From Gymnorhina tibicen (Eukaryota; Chordata; Aves; Passeriformes; Artamidae), in assembly GCA_013399875.1 (NCBI GenBank), contig VXAZ01000289.1, positions 2,994,852-3,058,851 of the forward strand: DNA of 64,000 nucleotides, read 5' to 3'. A program made the position numbers and the translations under genes. Of this stretch, positions 51,297 to 64,000 are shown piece after piece. The first letter of the stretch is position 1, and every line of letters starts with the position of its first letter. The notes under the pieces were generated by a model that worked only from the letters and a program-made list of their open reading frames with translations, had not been told where the DNA came from and made no database searches.

Positions 51297-51307
51297 AAAA
51301 AAAAAAA
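51297..51307. repeat. Poly-A run
   Basis: A mononucleotide tract of about 11 A with no element body recognised upstream. Confidence 0.85.
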
Positions 51308-52850
51308 TCAGAAGGAGGATGTAGGTTGTCTTTGTTGATCACAGCATCCTCTCCTTTGCCATTTTGTCAAGCCTACAATTTTATGTAACTGAAGGTAGCA
51401 TCAGTTTCTTTGGGTTTTATATTACAGATAAACAACCCCCTTTGGATTGTATTGGATTATCAGTTATTCTCTAGAACCTGGGTTCTGAGAAGCTTGAAAC
51501 CCTCTTACTGTAATCTTTAAGACAAATGATGACTTTGCTGCTGAATCCCTGGTGCACTGAGTAGCTACCACTCAGTACCTGAGACATTGCTTTCAGGAGG
51601 CACTTCTCAGTATGAACTGCAGCACAACAGTTCCGTTTATTTACAACCTAATGAGTAAATAAATAAATATTATGAAATGGTTGCCTTAAAACAGTGACTT
51701 CTGTAACATACTAGAAAGAAAAGAAACCCATTAAGTCTTTCCTTAATTAGATTAAAGAAACCTGATCCTTCCTGTACGGGCTTGAGCCTAACATGCCAAT
51801 AGAGGACAGGACCAAATAATTTATTAATTGTACCCTACTCCCTGATTTCAAGGCAGCTTCTTGCCGGTCATCAGCAAACCTACAAGTTATCATTTGAGTC
51901 ATCAGCTAGAAAAAAGTTTATGTGCAAGCAAGTCCATTCCCTCCCCTGCAGTGATTACAATGATATTATTTTCTTCAAGGTAACAAGGATGTTAGTCAGT
52001 ATAGGCAGGACCCCTCAGTCCTTAATGGAGACTTAACTCTTAATCTCTTGTTTAAGGGCTGTTAGATTTCTTCACTAATGCTTACTGATGTATCACATCT
52101 CTCAGAACAGTTTTTTTCACGGGGGAATCTCCCAGGAGATAATTTTTGTAGTGCTGTATATGACACGTTAAATTTGTTCAGCATTTAACATATTTACTTG
52201 TGATTTTTTTTCCAACAGTAAGACATAATTATGAATCACAACATAATATTGGAACATATGCAGCAGCTGTCTTTCAAAGGGACTAAATGGTCATTAGAAG
52301 ATTGGAAGCAATGACCAGCTGCAGTAATGCTTTTCTCCTAATGCATAATGGGGGGCAGAGAGGAGAAGGTGGGAGACAACTTGTCTGGTTGACTAGCAAT
52401 TGGCAGTAGAAGGTATTGGTGTGGGTCTTAGTAGGAATACACAGAGTTGGATACTTGCAGCAATACTTATCTGAGATTTTAAGGACTTCAGTATTTAAGT
52501 ACCTAAGCTGTCCTTTTAAAGGTGTCATCATGTGTACGCTCTGTATTTTGCGAGGCTTCTGTTCTTGTTGCCCTGGTATGTTTTGGGAAAAAATTTTAGA
52601 ATGTGTCCTATAGAGAAAGGTCTTCTGTTTGTGACATTTCTCAGTGCCTTGGCATTTTCATTTTCCCTCTACTGATAAAATAGAGGGTAATGCATCACTG
52701 GGAGACAAGAGCTGTGGGGTTTTAAAAGAAATATGCACATCTGTGTACAGGAAAGTCAGTGACAGCAGAAATACAAAGCCAGTTCCACACGTCCCCCGTA
52801 TTGCCAGTGAAAAGGCAAAAAGGACCAGTCACCTTCTTTCATCCTGTTGT

Positions 52851-52882
52851 CAGACAGATCCAGCGTGTTCCAGACAGATCCA
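52851..52882. repeat. Two copies of CAGACAGATCCA
   Basis: The 12-base unit occurs at 52851-52862 and 52871-52882, a period of 20 bases, and is probably a local duplication. Confidence 0.85.
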
Positions 52883-54489
52883 CACATGAGGTGAAAGGGA
52901 CAGCACAGCCCCTTACCTCAAGAGTGGCCCACATTTCCATACATAACATCTTTAAATGTCCATAAGTCTCAGAGACTCTGATGAGTGGTTTCTTTTCAAT
53001 CATCATTTTCCAGGGTGTGAAGACAGGTTCAGTGTTGTCCTTCAGAGGTTCTCATTAAAAAATGCAACATTTTAAACCAGAAGGTGCCAAATGGCAGGCA
53101 TGAAGGAAGAAGTTTTAGCCAAGGTGCAGACACATCAGCTCTGGAGTCAGTCCCAGGGAACACTGAAACTCAACAGAAGTCAGAAATTGATATAAAGGGC
53201 CACTGGGAGTAATAGTTAGAGTACTCTGTGAACCACTGTGAGAAACTCCGACATATCTTCCAGAGCATCATAGAGTTATGGAGACGCATTTCCGCTGCAC
53301 CAACCGCTCCTACAATGAAAAGTCTTCAGACCTCCACAGTGAAAAATTTGTCACATCCCAATAAGGCAATATTTCTGTTTCTGTTCTGATTTTTGTTGAG
53401 AAAGATTGAGATTCAGTTTGGGTTTGTGGAAAAAATTTCCTTTGAACTGTCCTTTAGTTCAGGCTTGACATTACTATTAAAAGTATTTTACTAATAAATG
53501 TGTATTCAATTTAAAGCAGCTGCAGCCCAGAGGACTTGTTTTAGATACTATCCTCAGAGTGTTCATAAGAAAATGTTGAGAACTTTCTTGGCTCTGAGGG
53601 AACAACCTGGGGTCAATCAACACATTTTTGCTTTGTTGTAATGAACATCTGGATGTTAAACCCCTGTTTTCTGTAGCTGGTCTGCTACAGACTATTTTCT
53701 GATACCCATAGCAGGCTGGGCACGCTCTGAGCAATACCTGACCTGCCTTGTGGAGCATTTAGAAAGGTGTTGAGAAAGCAGGAGACGTGCCTCCAATGCA
53801 GTAGTGGGATGCTCTGGCAGAGACTTGGTACATCTTTTACCTGTGCTGCATTGACCCAGGTTCCATCGAGAGTCCTACAGTGTAGCTTTAGATATAGGGA
53901 GCTGAAGTGCTCCTTGTGAGTTTATTGGCCCACTGCCTGACTATTCCCTAACACCACCCTGTGATAAACTGGGAGGTGATCTACACCCAAAGGTAATTGC
54001 TGTTTGGCGAAGGCTTGTCATAAAATAACAAGGACGTATTTAATGAAGAGATAAAATTACACAGTGCAAAACAGTGAGCAGAATACTGGGTTTCTTTAAC
54101 TTTTCTGCAAGGACTGAGAGAAGGAATAACAAGCCTAAGCATTTTCTGGAGGTGAATTTGAATGGAACAATGCAGACATTGGACTGCCCGTGATAGGTAA
54201 ATTGCAGTATCCTAAAAAGGAAACAACTGGGAAGTGAACAATAGTTCCAACCATAAAAACAGAAAGAATATTAGAGTGGATTTTTAAATAACACTTAAAT
54301 GAATTTTCTGAAATAGTCTAAAGTTTACACAGGTAAGCTGTTTCTTAATTTTCTGTAACAAAAGCCTGTAAATGTTTTGCTTTAAAACCTGATTCAGCTA
54401 CAAAAAAAGAAATCAGGAATTTTTTTTTCCAATTTTGCAAGGAGGACCTATCTGTCTTGCACAGTTTCTAACAGCATGAGTACTTCTCA

Positions 54490-54511
54490 TATTATATATA
54501 TATGTATATAT
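54490..54511. repeat. (TA)n microsatellite
   Basis: Alternating T and A with one G interruption over about 22 bases. Confidence 0.85.
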
Positions 54512-57431
54512 CAAAGGATGCAGTAATTGACACTGTCACTGAGCTGAAGCCATTAGATCAATATTAGCTTGAGAGGTCCCATAATTCTTGCAGTTTTAAC
54601 ATTTAAATGACATTGTTGAATATAAAGTGTGTCAAATGTAGATAATTTGAGTATTAATTCCTCATTATTGTGGAAAGGATGATTAACTTCATTGAACCTT
54701 CACCTGAATTTCTTTGGCAGGGCATTAAAAATTGATCTCTATTTTCTTATTTTTCTTTAAAAGTCCAGGTACAGATAATAAAATGAATGTTCAAACCTTG
54801 ATGCTTTTTACGTATTTATAGAGACAAGGATGCCTATTTTGCGATAATGTGAAATAATAAGGAATTTTATGTATTCTAATTTGAACTGTTGGTATCACTG
54901 CTGCTAACGAAGTCTCTTCAGTTCACAGAAGATGGTATGCTATTTCAACAAGACCAGCAAAATATGTAAATCAGCATGTGTGAAACAAAAAGGGAAAAAT
55001 AAATCCTGGTGCTGTCATACTTCCTTCTGAATTTCTGCAACAAATTAGAAATAATTCCAAAGAAAGGGTTATCTTTTACTAGATGACACTTTTATGAAAT
55101 TGTTTTAGCTTTTCTCTTTAGTGCAGGAAAGAAATCATTACAAATAGGATACAAGTGACCTACAGATGATAAATCTCCCCCTAGCTATTTCTTTGTGTTT
55201 GGCTCATTGGGCGTTATATATAATAAATACATTAATTTTAAATATGTTTACTTATATTTAATTTTGAAATAATTACTACAACAATATGTAAGCCTTGATG
55301 TTATTGCCACAACCATTTCACATTCATAATTTATGAAACAGCGTATAAAGCATATTAAAGCTTTGATGATCAAAAGGCCTAGATGTAATCTGGCCTCTTT
55401 GTTGTTTTTGGCTGGTGATTGTCTACAGTAATCTGTTTATATTTGATACTATCATGGTCCTCTAAGATACTAACATATGGCAATATTAGACAACTACAAT
55501 GATTGTGGGATGGAAATTTCCATTTGCTCCAGAAAATATTTGTCAACTCTGCTATGACAGAAAACATAATCACTGTAATTAGGTTGTTCAATATACAACA
55601 AATTTTGATTCATCATTCTTAGTTGTATTTTCTCCACTTCCCCCTACTCTAACTCAAATACATTTCTTTTTTGTCTTCTCCAGAGGTCTTTGTTCTTTCA
55701 GTAATTCTGTTAGATGCTTTGGAAGTAACTGGAGTCATACTGAACCAGCTAGATATTTCAATATCTAAAGTTCACTAATTATTAATATCATTATGACTAC
55801 TTCACTTTTGTGACTTGAATATCCATACAGTTTCACAGATTTGGTAATTTAGAAAATTATTCTGGTTGCCTCACATACCATTCAAAGTTTTTTCCAGGAG
55901 AACCATCATTGATGTTAATAAGCTTTAGATCAGGAATTTTGGACTGTTAGTTGATTGTCTTTACGAATAGCATGAGGATATCTGGACTGATTTGCTGGTA
56001 ATTTTTACACTTGTGATACCTACTTTTGGGACAATGAAAGACAGAAATGGAGAATTTTCTGCTGAATTTATTTGAAAAAATTAGTTCTGAAATGCCACAG
56101 TCAAAAGGTCATGGTAATGGCAGTGGCACAAGGAGTCAGGCAGAACAGAAATTTCACTTTTAGGGAAGCAAAGAGTGCCCAGAGGAGACCAGGAGGCATG
56201 TCCTGGGCAGCAGAATCTCCTGGCTCTGCCATCATCACCTGCACCTGGGCTGGCTGGCACGTTTTGAAATGTGTAGAATTAAAAAACCAAGAAAATGAAC
56301 AAAACAATCCACCACAAACCCAGTAGGAGAACAACCTCCCTTAGATTAAATGACCCAACAAACTCAACATAAGTTTTAATTCTGTTTCCTCTTTAGCACA
56401 TTGAAATGCAGTCAACAGTAACAAGTGTTCATATTAGATAAGGAAAATTGTTGCTACTCATATAATTATGCTGTTTCTGTAGCTGAGTCCGGCAGTGAGA
56501 GAGAGCAAGACATTGCATCACACTGTAAGGACAATTGGTGCCTTTGACAAGAATCCATTTTCCAGTGATCAGAGATGCAGTTTCTATTACTTCTTCTGTG
56601 CAAACTCAAACATTGATGAAACAAATCTCTTTCAGAAGACAAGTCCCTTTTAAACCTTTTTTACTATTCTGATGTTTTTAATGTGTTTTTATAAAACTGC
56701 AACAAAGACAAGTGTGCAGATCAAAAAGTGCATACAAATAGAATCCTTAATCTGTATCTGTAATAGGAACTGAGCTTTCTGTGTATTGCAGAGACATATA
56801 TTTTTTTAATGACTCAGACAAATCCTTTCCTAAATATATTCATTAGTTTGGGGTCCTTTTGCTTTTTCCTTACCTAGCATAACCTCTTCAGAAATCTTGA
56901 GATTTAGAGTAATGTTCAAAAGCTGTTCACTGTAAGTCATCTGGGGCACTCAAGAAAGATTTGTTGTTTCAAAACTCTCCTCCCCCCACCACGCAAACCC
57001 CACTGCTGAGGACCCGTGCATGCCATCTGCTGGCACTTTCTAAACCTCTCATAAGCACGTTCCTTTTTCATGGCCTCTCCCTTGTTCCTCCTCTCAGTGA
57101 CACGAGGCACCCCCAGTACTGCTGAGGTCAGGCACAAGTTACCGGTGTCCGTAAAAGACAGCATCTCCCCAGCGGGATGCCCAGATACTGAGATATCCAC
57201 ATTTACTAGGCACTTCCAAAAAGATTTCTTTGCCTGAATTTTTTTTCTCTTTAAAGCACGTTTATTAATAATGCTGGTATAACTACTTCTCGTTTAACTA
57301 GGAAAAGCATTTAAGAAATACTAGTTAGCACTTACATGTTCCTTTATGAGAAAGTTTTTATTTCCATGCGATTCAGTATCAGACACACACCCATCTGTGT
57401 GGGGTTTTGATATGAAAATGTTCATGATTCA

Positions 57432-57519
57432 TGCCAGTGCCCCTGCTCATGGCAGGGCACTTGGAACTAGTTAGTGTTTAAGGTGCCTTCCAACCCAAAC
57501 CATTCTATGATTTTATGAT
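57432..57519 (+). mobile_element. CR1 LINE 3' tail (plus strand)
   Basis: A short CR1 3' end: CCCCTGCTCATGGCAGGGCA, TTGGAACTAGTTAGTGTTTA, then GGTGCCTTCCAACCCAAACC and terminal repeats ATTCTATGATTTTATGATT. It matches the same region of the element as the tail at 39880-39975 and keeps the 3' 8-mer array better. It has no coding part. Confidence 0.92.
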
Positions 57520-59493
57520 TTATAAAATCTTTTGACAGTAAAGAAATGCTGAAAAAGGCATGCCTACACAATGTAAAACTTCATGTAGTTCCTTTCAAGA
57601 CTACATTTTAGGTCTTTTCAATCACTTTATTAATATGGCAGTTATTTGCAATTTTAAACATATGCACTTGCAGTTAAATTTTTTTGTGAATATCTTAAAA
57701 ATACATGTCTGTACACGAATAGGGAAATGCATGTAATTATATAAAGATAGATGTAGGTGTTTGTGTGTCCATGTGTTTCTGTAAGGCACGTAAACCAGCT
57801 ATGACTGAAAAATTTTGAGCACCACTGGAATATCCTTGTTTTTTAAAGGGATGAACATACATACATGCATGCACACACACTCATATAATATCCCTCCATG
57901 TGTGTCCTGTACAAGAGCAGGTAAGTTGAGCTGCCTTCTGCTTTTTCACACTAGTCAACCAGTATTCTTCAGGAAAAGATTGAAACCCACTAGAGTTTTT
58001 GTTCTGTAGTGATAGTAATCACTGGTAGGGAAACTGTTAAGTGGCTGAAGTGGTAATTTAAGAGAAGCACTGCATAGCAAACTTTCATTTGGATGAGGAA
58101 AATGTATTGTGATAAGATCAGCAAAATAAATGGGGTCTTCCATCCTGTTTGCACAAAATGACTGCTGTGTCCCAGGGGTGGAGATGAGGACTTGTGCTCT
58201 CAGGTCCTACACAAAAATATGCCAATCTTATATGAACCATTTATCACTCACTAATTTTCAGCTCATCAGCAATGTTAGCAAAACAGGGATGAAACGAGAC
58301 CATGGCTAACTTGAAATGAGTTAAAGCAGTAAAACCTCTGAGTATCCTCACTGACTTTTTTGAACCAGTCCTTCTTCGTGTCTCTTTGAAGGAGAAAATA
58401 TGCTTTTTTTGTTTTTTGCAAGGTGTTGATGAAGTAGCTATTTCTAAGGAAGGAGAAAATAAAAAAGACAAACAAACATACAAGAGTAATTTTGTGGAAG
58501 GAAAACATTGCAACGCTCAGACCAGTGCAAGGATGCCTGAATCAAGTTTCCTGAAATGCAAGACGTGGCTTCCCTGAGTCAGCCAGTCAGTCCACCTGTA
58601 AGGATGTCAGTCTGTGAAAATTCAAAGCTTAAATGACAATCATTCCAGTCTAGAAAATGTAATAAAGTTTAAACAGAATTAAAAAAAATTTAAAAAATAA
58701 TCTCTTAAAATGCTAGCGTATGAGAAACAAATGATAAATCCTTTAACACACACTGAAAAAATACAGTGAAAGCATAAATCTTCTAATCTCTTTCCCTCAT
58801 TCTTTCTCCCACACTATAGCAACAACAAAAGTCTTACTTTTTTGGATTTTCTTGTTTTACTTAGGTTATCTCTGAAATGGAAAAACAGCACACTTACATT
58901 GGTTTCTGAAAACGAATGTATTATATGTTTTTAGGAATTGGTTGGATAATCTTATGAAACATTAAAGTTAAGCCTCTTATTAAGATCGTATTTAGAAAAA
59001 TGTCACAGTGACACATTTTTGGGAATCCTAATTAGGAGAAAAGATACTGATAGAAGACATTGTTCTTCACAGAGGAATAGAAGAAGCAACATAAAATAAT
59101 TTTTCTGTTACTTATATAAATCATTTGGTACAATTATAACGGTGTTCAAAGACTAATACTGGAATGTTAGAATAATAACATTTAAAATAATTGCTTTTGT
59201 TCCTTTAATCTCCTAGTTTCATTGTTCTTTCATCTTCTGCTTAAATCCAAATGGCTGCATTTGAAAACTTTTAAAAACATTTCACCAGAAAAGCTCATAG
59301 AGATATATTATCTCACTTTCATTTCTGTCCTGAGGCTATCGTGTTTGACAGTGACAGAAAATAGTTTCAAGGACAATATAATGACAGAGATGGAATAAAT
59401 TAAAGGAAATTATAAACTACTTAGTTGCAGAAATAATTTGCTCTTGTTCTAAAACTGAAATCTGGAATAAATATTTTAGAATGAAAAAAAAGC
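57520..59493. other. Noncoding DNA, nothing recognised
   Basis: AT-rich with frames below 90 codons. It contains a short CATA/CA tract at 57855-57880. No gene or element is recognised. Confidence 0.6.
57855..57880. repeat. (CATA)/(CA) microsatellite
   Basis: ACATACATACATGCATGCAC grading into a CA repeat over about 26 bases. Confidence 0.85.
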
Positions 59494-59564
59494 TCCTTCA
59501 AAACAGGAGCAGGCTTTTAAAAACCTGCTTACTATTTAATTAATTATAGCAGTGTTTTGAAGGA
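59494..59564. repeat. Nested inverted repeat, 71 bp
   Basis: Outer arms TCCTTCAAAACA (59494-59505) and TGTTTTGAAGGA (59553-59564) are perfect 12-base reverse complements. Inside them AGCAGG (59508-59513) pairs with CCTGCT (59524-59529). The outer and inner pairs are mutually compatible in one stem-loop. This could be a chance hairpin, a remnant of a small inverted-repeat transposon, or a structured RNA. No TA or 8-base target duplication is evident at the edges. Confidence 0.8.
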
Positions 59565-62500
59565 ACATTCCTAACATTATCCAATTACCACTTTCTCTCT
59601 GCAAACTACAAAATTTGGGTGAAAAGTTGATTACATATATATTCTGAAAGTATTTAATCATCAACAACATCTTGCTAATCAGGCATAAATCTGAGGGATT
59701 AATTAAAATATGGCAGCTGTTTTCTCAGTGCTGGAATACAGCGGATGGTCCTCCAGTCGCTAATTTTACAGGGGCCAAAGCTACTTCCACATCCTGATGC
59801 GGAGCTGAGGGCAGCAGACTTTTGCCTCGATACCTGAAGGTCTTTTTCACACCCTTTTCCTCTCCCCTTCATACCACACGCTTGATACCACTTTTGCTTA
59901 AGCAAAAAAAAAAAAAGAAACACCAAACATATGGGGGTAGGTGCAAAATCTCAGCCACAGCCCCGAATTAGGGGTCTGGCTCATGGCACGGACAGGTACC
60001 TCCATGACTCTGGGACTGAGAAACCAAAGCTAAGAAAATGATTTAGAGTTAATGAGATCCATTCTAATAACCAGTGTATATCAATTAGGCCTGATCTTAT
60101 TAATAATAAGTTTGAAAGATACTGCTTTATTTCAGACCTAAAGGTCTACTTTTCTAATTTTAGTGTTTTTAAGAGTCTGATGACTCTATTGCAGCTACAG
60201 CCAAGTAATAGTATTGATTGGTGTTTCCTCCTGATTAGAGGAAATTTTCAAATTCCCTAAGGCCAAAATCCTTTGGTGTCTCCTCAGCAACAAAAAAATG
60301 GATAAAGAATTTCAAAAAGTGAAATAAACAGCAAGTGATGAAAGACTTCCAGCACCTCAGAAGTGGCAATATGAATGTGGACATCCTTTCTCAAAAAAAA
60401 CATTGGTGTGGAACTCCCCATGGCTACTTTCTGAAATCCATTCAAAATCCTTTATTGTTTCTAGGTTTCATAAGTAGGTTGATTTAACCCAGGGTGTCCA
60501 TTTGGCTTTGGTTCTTTTGAAAGTCTCTACCATAATTAATATTTTGTATAGTAACAGCAAACATGGCTGTTTATTATTTTAAAAAGAAATATAAATATTT
60601 ATAACCTAATATACCAAATTTGATTAATGATGTCAGGTAGCTAAGTTTACACTCTTAAAGAAATCTGATATTAAATGCTGATTTAATACTTTGTGTTTTC
60701 TTTCTATGCATATCAAAAGGACCACTCAGTGTGAATTACTGACTGCTTTCCGAAGTCTAAAGCTGTATGTCTTTCAATTTTGATTAATACTCATAAAGGT
60801 AGCAGTGTGCAATTCTGTTCAGAGTGGCTATGCTTGAAGTGTCTAGATTAAATCATTCTGAAGATGTTATGAATTAAAAAAAACCAAACCAACAAATCCA
60901 AGACAAAACAAACCCAGAGCAGTGTTACAGAGTTTTATAAATAGTTATTGATTTCTTTATATATTTAGATTTATTGTGATTTCAATAAAAGCACCAAGTA
61001 GAAAAGATAAAGACTTGTCTTTATTAAGACAGGTTTATTTTGGGGAACCATGGCATAATTTTTAACTACTGTATGACTATAGTGTCTCTGTAATAATTAC
61101 ATAAATGAATCCTGCTTTATTTCATACCATATTCCCACAATGCCTTGCCTTTTCCTCAAGTGCTACACCCTTTCTAGTTTTCTTAATACTTTCCCAGTCA
61201 CAGCGTACTAAAAAGCTTTTAAATAACTTATGCCAACCTTTTTTCTTTTGTCCTTTTTTCTTTTTAAATTAATCACCTATAAAACTGTATATTCTCTAGA
61301 TACTATGAGATGAGGATTGCCCCCATTTTGCATAAATTGCTTTTTTGTTACTATTACAAGTCCTGTAGGCTCAGCTCCTTGTTAACATGGCTCACAATAA
61401 AACTGAGTTTTCTCAGGTCACACTAGAGACTAACACTTGCCCAAGGATATTTCTGTGCTTATTGCCTTTTTTCCCCAAGAAATCATCCTCACTGAGCAGT
61501 AATAACATTGTTAAATTTGCATCCACTTCACCTGGGTTTGCAGCTGGGGGCTTTTCTAATGTCCTGCCTTCTCTTGGCTTCACATGGGCCGTAACTTTCA
61601 CTTTCTAATTTGTTTTGTCTGACGGACAGCTCAGCAGTGGAGGAAAAAGAGGAAGCCTTTCTCCATTCATCCATCCATGAATTGATCCATGATCCGTCAT
61701 TGCCTTGGTTGTCCTTCCTTTCTAAGTCCTTCTGTGATTTTGGTTATGATTGTCCTTCCTGAGCAATGACAAAGGTTGAAAAGAAGTCCCTGGGGTCACT
61801 TGCAGGAATAAGGCCAGATCAGAGACTCTGGCTCTGATGGGTACCTGCCTCCTTGACTGCTTGTGGGAAGGTGGCAGTGGGATGTGAGAGACTAACATTT
61901 CCTTCATAAAGCCTGAGGTATCTCTGTGGTTTGTCCACCAACATCAGAAGATACTGAATGGCACCTACAATAAAGAATGGTATAGTCATTCTTCCACATG
62001 TGACCGCACACAAAAGCATGTATCCTAGTTTGTTCTTGTTTCTATTCACATAAAAGGGTCTGCAATTCTTGAAGAAATCAGGCCTTTTGATTTTAGTGAC
62101 TTGTTACTCTGTTATCTAATCAGTGTCCTGATGTTTCTAAGCAGTATCCTTCAATTCTGGAACAATTCCATTACAGTGAAAATTCAGTCATGCTTAATAT
62201 GGACTGTATGCTTTTCTCCAACTTCCCCCTTACTTGCAAAATAGAATATAGATAAAAAACCATAAATTCCTAATTTTAATACACATAAAACTGAAATTCC
62301 CACCTCTCACCCTTCATACATGAGGCAAGCTTTAATCTCTTTCTGAAACAATATGTACTACAAGTAGAAAATACAGTCAAGTGAGGAAAAAAATCTCATT
62401 GCTCAAATAAGCAAGATATGTATATTCATATATTCACAAAGAAATTCAGCAGTGTTTTTAAAATGAGAGAGTTTTGGACATTTTCCATCTTTCTTCTGGC

Positions 62501-63445
62501 ACTATCAGTAGGGGACATTTCAAACTGCTATTTCTTCATCACAAATGCAGTGTCACTATTAAGCAGCACCCAAGAAGATAACTGAGCTGGTGGGTCTTGC
62601 TTGGTTCATTGTTTGATGATCAGATCATGGGAATGTAAAGAATTCTTACATCTAGAGATGATGTAAGGCAAATTTCCAAAAAATAAATCAACCATGCATT
62701 TTATTACGCTATCAGCTTAAATAGTACCAAGAAAACTTGTCTCGTGGACTGAAATCAACACATTAGATACAGCTTGTTAGCAACCATATCAGCATCCTAA
62801 TCAACACTACTTTGAGTTGACAGAGTAAAGCTAACCAATGCAGACAACAGGGCACACGCAGGAAGGCACTGGGTAATACTGGGGAAGGAGGCATTACACT
62901 CTCGAATGAAGAAAAAGAAAAGGAAAGAAAAGGCAGACAAGTCTCTTCATACATCCTTTCACTCACACATTGAAAGTGCGAAAAGGATATCCAAGAATCA
63001 TTTGCCACATGCTCTGAAGAGCAACTCTAAAAAAAATTGTCATATTTTTTGTCACATTCAAGAATTTTACAAGTAAGAGAGAAAAAGCTGAAATCGGACA
63101 GCGGTACACAACAGATGGGCTGAATTTCACTTTCTACCTCTAATAGGAATGACAGCTTCCTTAAATGAAGACTTTCTGCAGTGAAGTTCTTTTTAAAGCT
63201 CAAAAAAAGTATCTGAACAGTGCCTGTGTGAGATGAGAGTATTGCTAGTGTTCCCCCACAAGACAGGGAACTGACCCACAGGTGTTCAGTTGCCAAATAT
63301 AACACCGAACTTGAAAGTCAGTCCAAGACTGGCATGCCTGGGGGGCTACCCAAGACCTTCAACTGCAGTTGAGAGTTTTTCACTGTTTCTGCCAACAGGC
63401 CCCAAATATTTCCTTTTGCTCAGCCAAATGGAAAGAATTGGGAGT
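59565..63445. other. Noncoding DNA, nothing recognised
   Basis: AT-rich with short overlapping frames only. It contains a 12-base A run at 59904-59915. A CCCCCATTTTGCA stretch near 61320 faintly recalls MIR but was too weak to call. Confidence 0.55.
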
Positions 63446-63540
63446 AAAATGCATTTAGGAGACAACTGTGAAAAAATTTGAGTCACCTGCCCATGATTAC
63501 CAGGAAGCCTGTGGCAGAGGCCAAGAGAAACCCAAGGCAG
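63446..63540 (-). mobile_element. Possible MIR/CORE-SINE-like remnant
   Basis: The segments ATGCATTTAGGAGACAACTG, GAGTCACCTGCCCATGATTA, CCAGGAAGCCTGTGGCAGAG and GAAACCCAAGGC follow the order of reverse-oriented MIR (ATTTTACAGA...GAAACTG, AAGTGACTTGCCCAAGGTCA, CACAGGAAGTCTGTGGCAGAG, GAACCCAGG; the consensus pieces are from memory). It is the best of the three MIR-like calls in the window. Confidence 0.45.
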
Positions 63541-64000
63541 AGTTTTCTCTCTAGGTGTGTCTTCTTTGGGACAGAATTGAAGCAATTTAAGAAGTTGCCC
63601 TCCCTTGCTCTTACAACATCCACAGCTACCTCATTTTAATGCCCTCACCAAGAGATTGAGTCAGCTTCAGCACAAAGCTAGTGGGCTTTAAGCTGTTAAC
63701 TGTGAATGCAACTCAGTTGTGAAGGCAGAAACCTCTAGCTAAAGCATAGTAATGAACAGCTGGTGGGCAGTAACTGCTAAAATTGCTATATCCACTTTTG
63801 AAGTCTCAGATGCTTCAATTCTTTCTTTCTGCATTTTTCTGCCTTACCTGACATAACTTCCATTTTTACTACACAAGACAGGCATCCTACAGAGATTAAC
63901 ATATTTTTTCTGTATATTGCTGGTTTGTTCTCAGTGCATAGTCCCTCCTTGTACAGTGAATGAAGCAGAGGTCTGAAAAAACCAATATGTAACCATGAAA
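63541..64000. other. Noncoding DNA, nothing recognised
   Basis: The last 460 bases have no recognisable frame, repeat or RNA gene. Confidence 0.6.

Larger units (their letters stand above)
48253..57431. other. Noncoding DNA, nothing recognised
   Basis: About 9 kb without a recognisable gene. The plus frame at 48257-48694 (145 codons) starts right at the CR1 border and has no known domain; its Cys/Leu/Tyr-rich make-up looks like chance. A CpG-bearing patch near 57100-57180 lies in a minus-strand frame (56937-57200), also unrecognised. Short tandem repeats are listed separately. Confidence 0.6.

Noticed and set aside
61300..61420. Possible MIR-like stretch (CCCCCATTTTGCA, AGGTCACACTAG)
   Set aside because: The matches are short and separated by unrelated T-rich sequence.
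1..64000. CRISPR array, prophage, operon, bacterial origin, tRNA or rRNA genes
   Set aside because: No regularly spaced direct repeats, no coding density and no cloverleaf or rRNA-like sequence was seen. The content is vertebrate noncoding DNA. A formal tRNA or ncRNA scan was not possible.
1..64000. Endogenous retrovirus or LTR element
   Set aside because: I saw no paired long repeats with TG...CA ends and no gag or pol-like frames other than CR1 reverse transcriptase.

Overview
This window reads as vertebrate nuclear DNA, almost certainly from a bird or another archosaur. It is AT-rich and CpG-poor. Open frames are short and scattered with no operon-like packing, and there are no ribosome binding sites or long coding regions. 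The recognisable repeats are CR1 LINE remnants, the dominant interspersed repeats of birds, along with faint MIR/CORE-SINE-like traces. I recognise no intact protein-coding gene. None of the frames of about 60-148 codons resembles a known protein, except those that read through CR1. The window is best described as a gene desert or the inside of a very large intron.

Layout. 1-5.4 kb: unremarkable DNA except for a CpG-dense block with an open frame next to a pyrimidine tract (about 1724-2000). 5.4-9.2 kb: a cluster of AATAATTTATT motifs, a CT/TCTG microsatellite, and a block with splice-like borders (8887-9197). 9.2-26 kb: no gene seen; a compact CpG-bearing block with an octamer motif (about 19550-19700) and a MIR-like trace near 21.9 kb. 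26.0-26.3 kb: a minus-strand CR1 3' end carrying a 17-base C run. 26.4-39.8 kb: little beyond short repeats. 39.8-40.7 kb: an old plus-strand CR1 reverse-transcriptase remnant split by a younger CR1 3' tail. 40.86-40.96 kb: a probable ancient amniote repeat. 47.8-48.25 kb: the longest recent CR1 copy (minus strand). 57.43-57.52 kb: a second short plus-strand CR1 tail. 57.5-64 kb: a nested inverted repeat near 59.5 kb and a MIR-like trace near 63.5 kb.

No genes work together here. What can be supported is a record of retrotransposon insertions of at least two ages, small tandem repeats, palindromes, and a few CpG-retaining blocks that could be conserved noncoding elements or isolated exons. 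I found no convincing sign of a new biological system. The best leads are the CpG-dense block at 1.74-2.0 kb, the splice-bordered block at 8.9-9.2 kb, the block at 19.55-19.70 kb and the nested CR1 at 39.8-40.7 kb.
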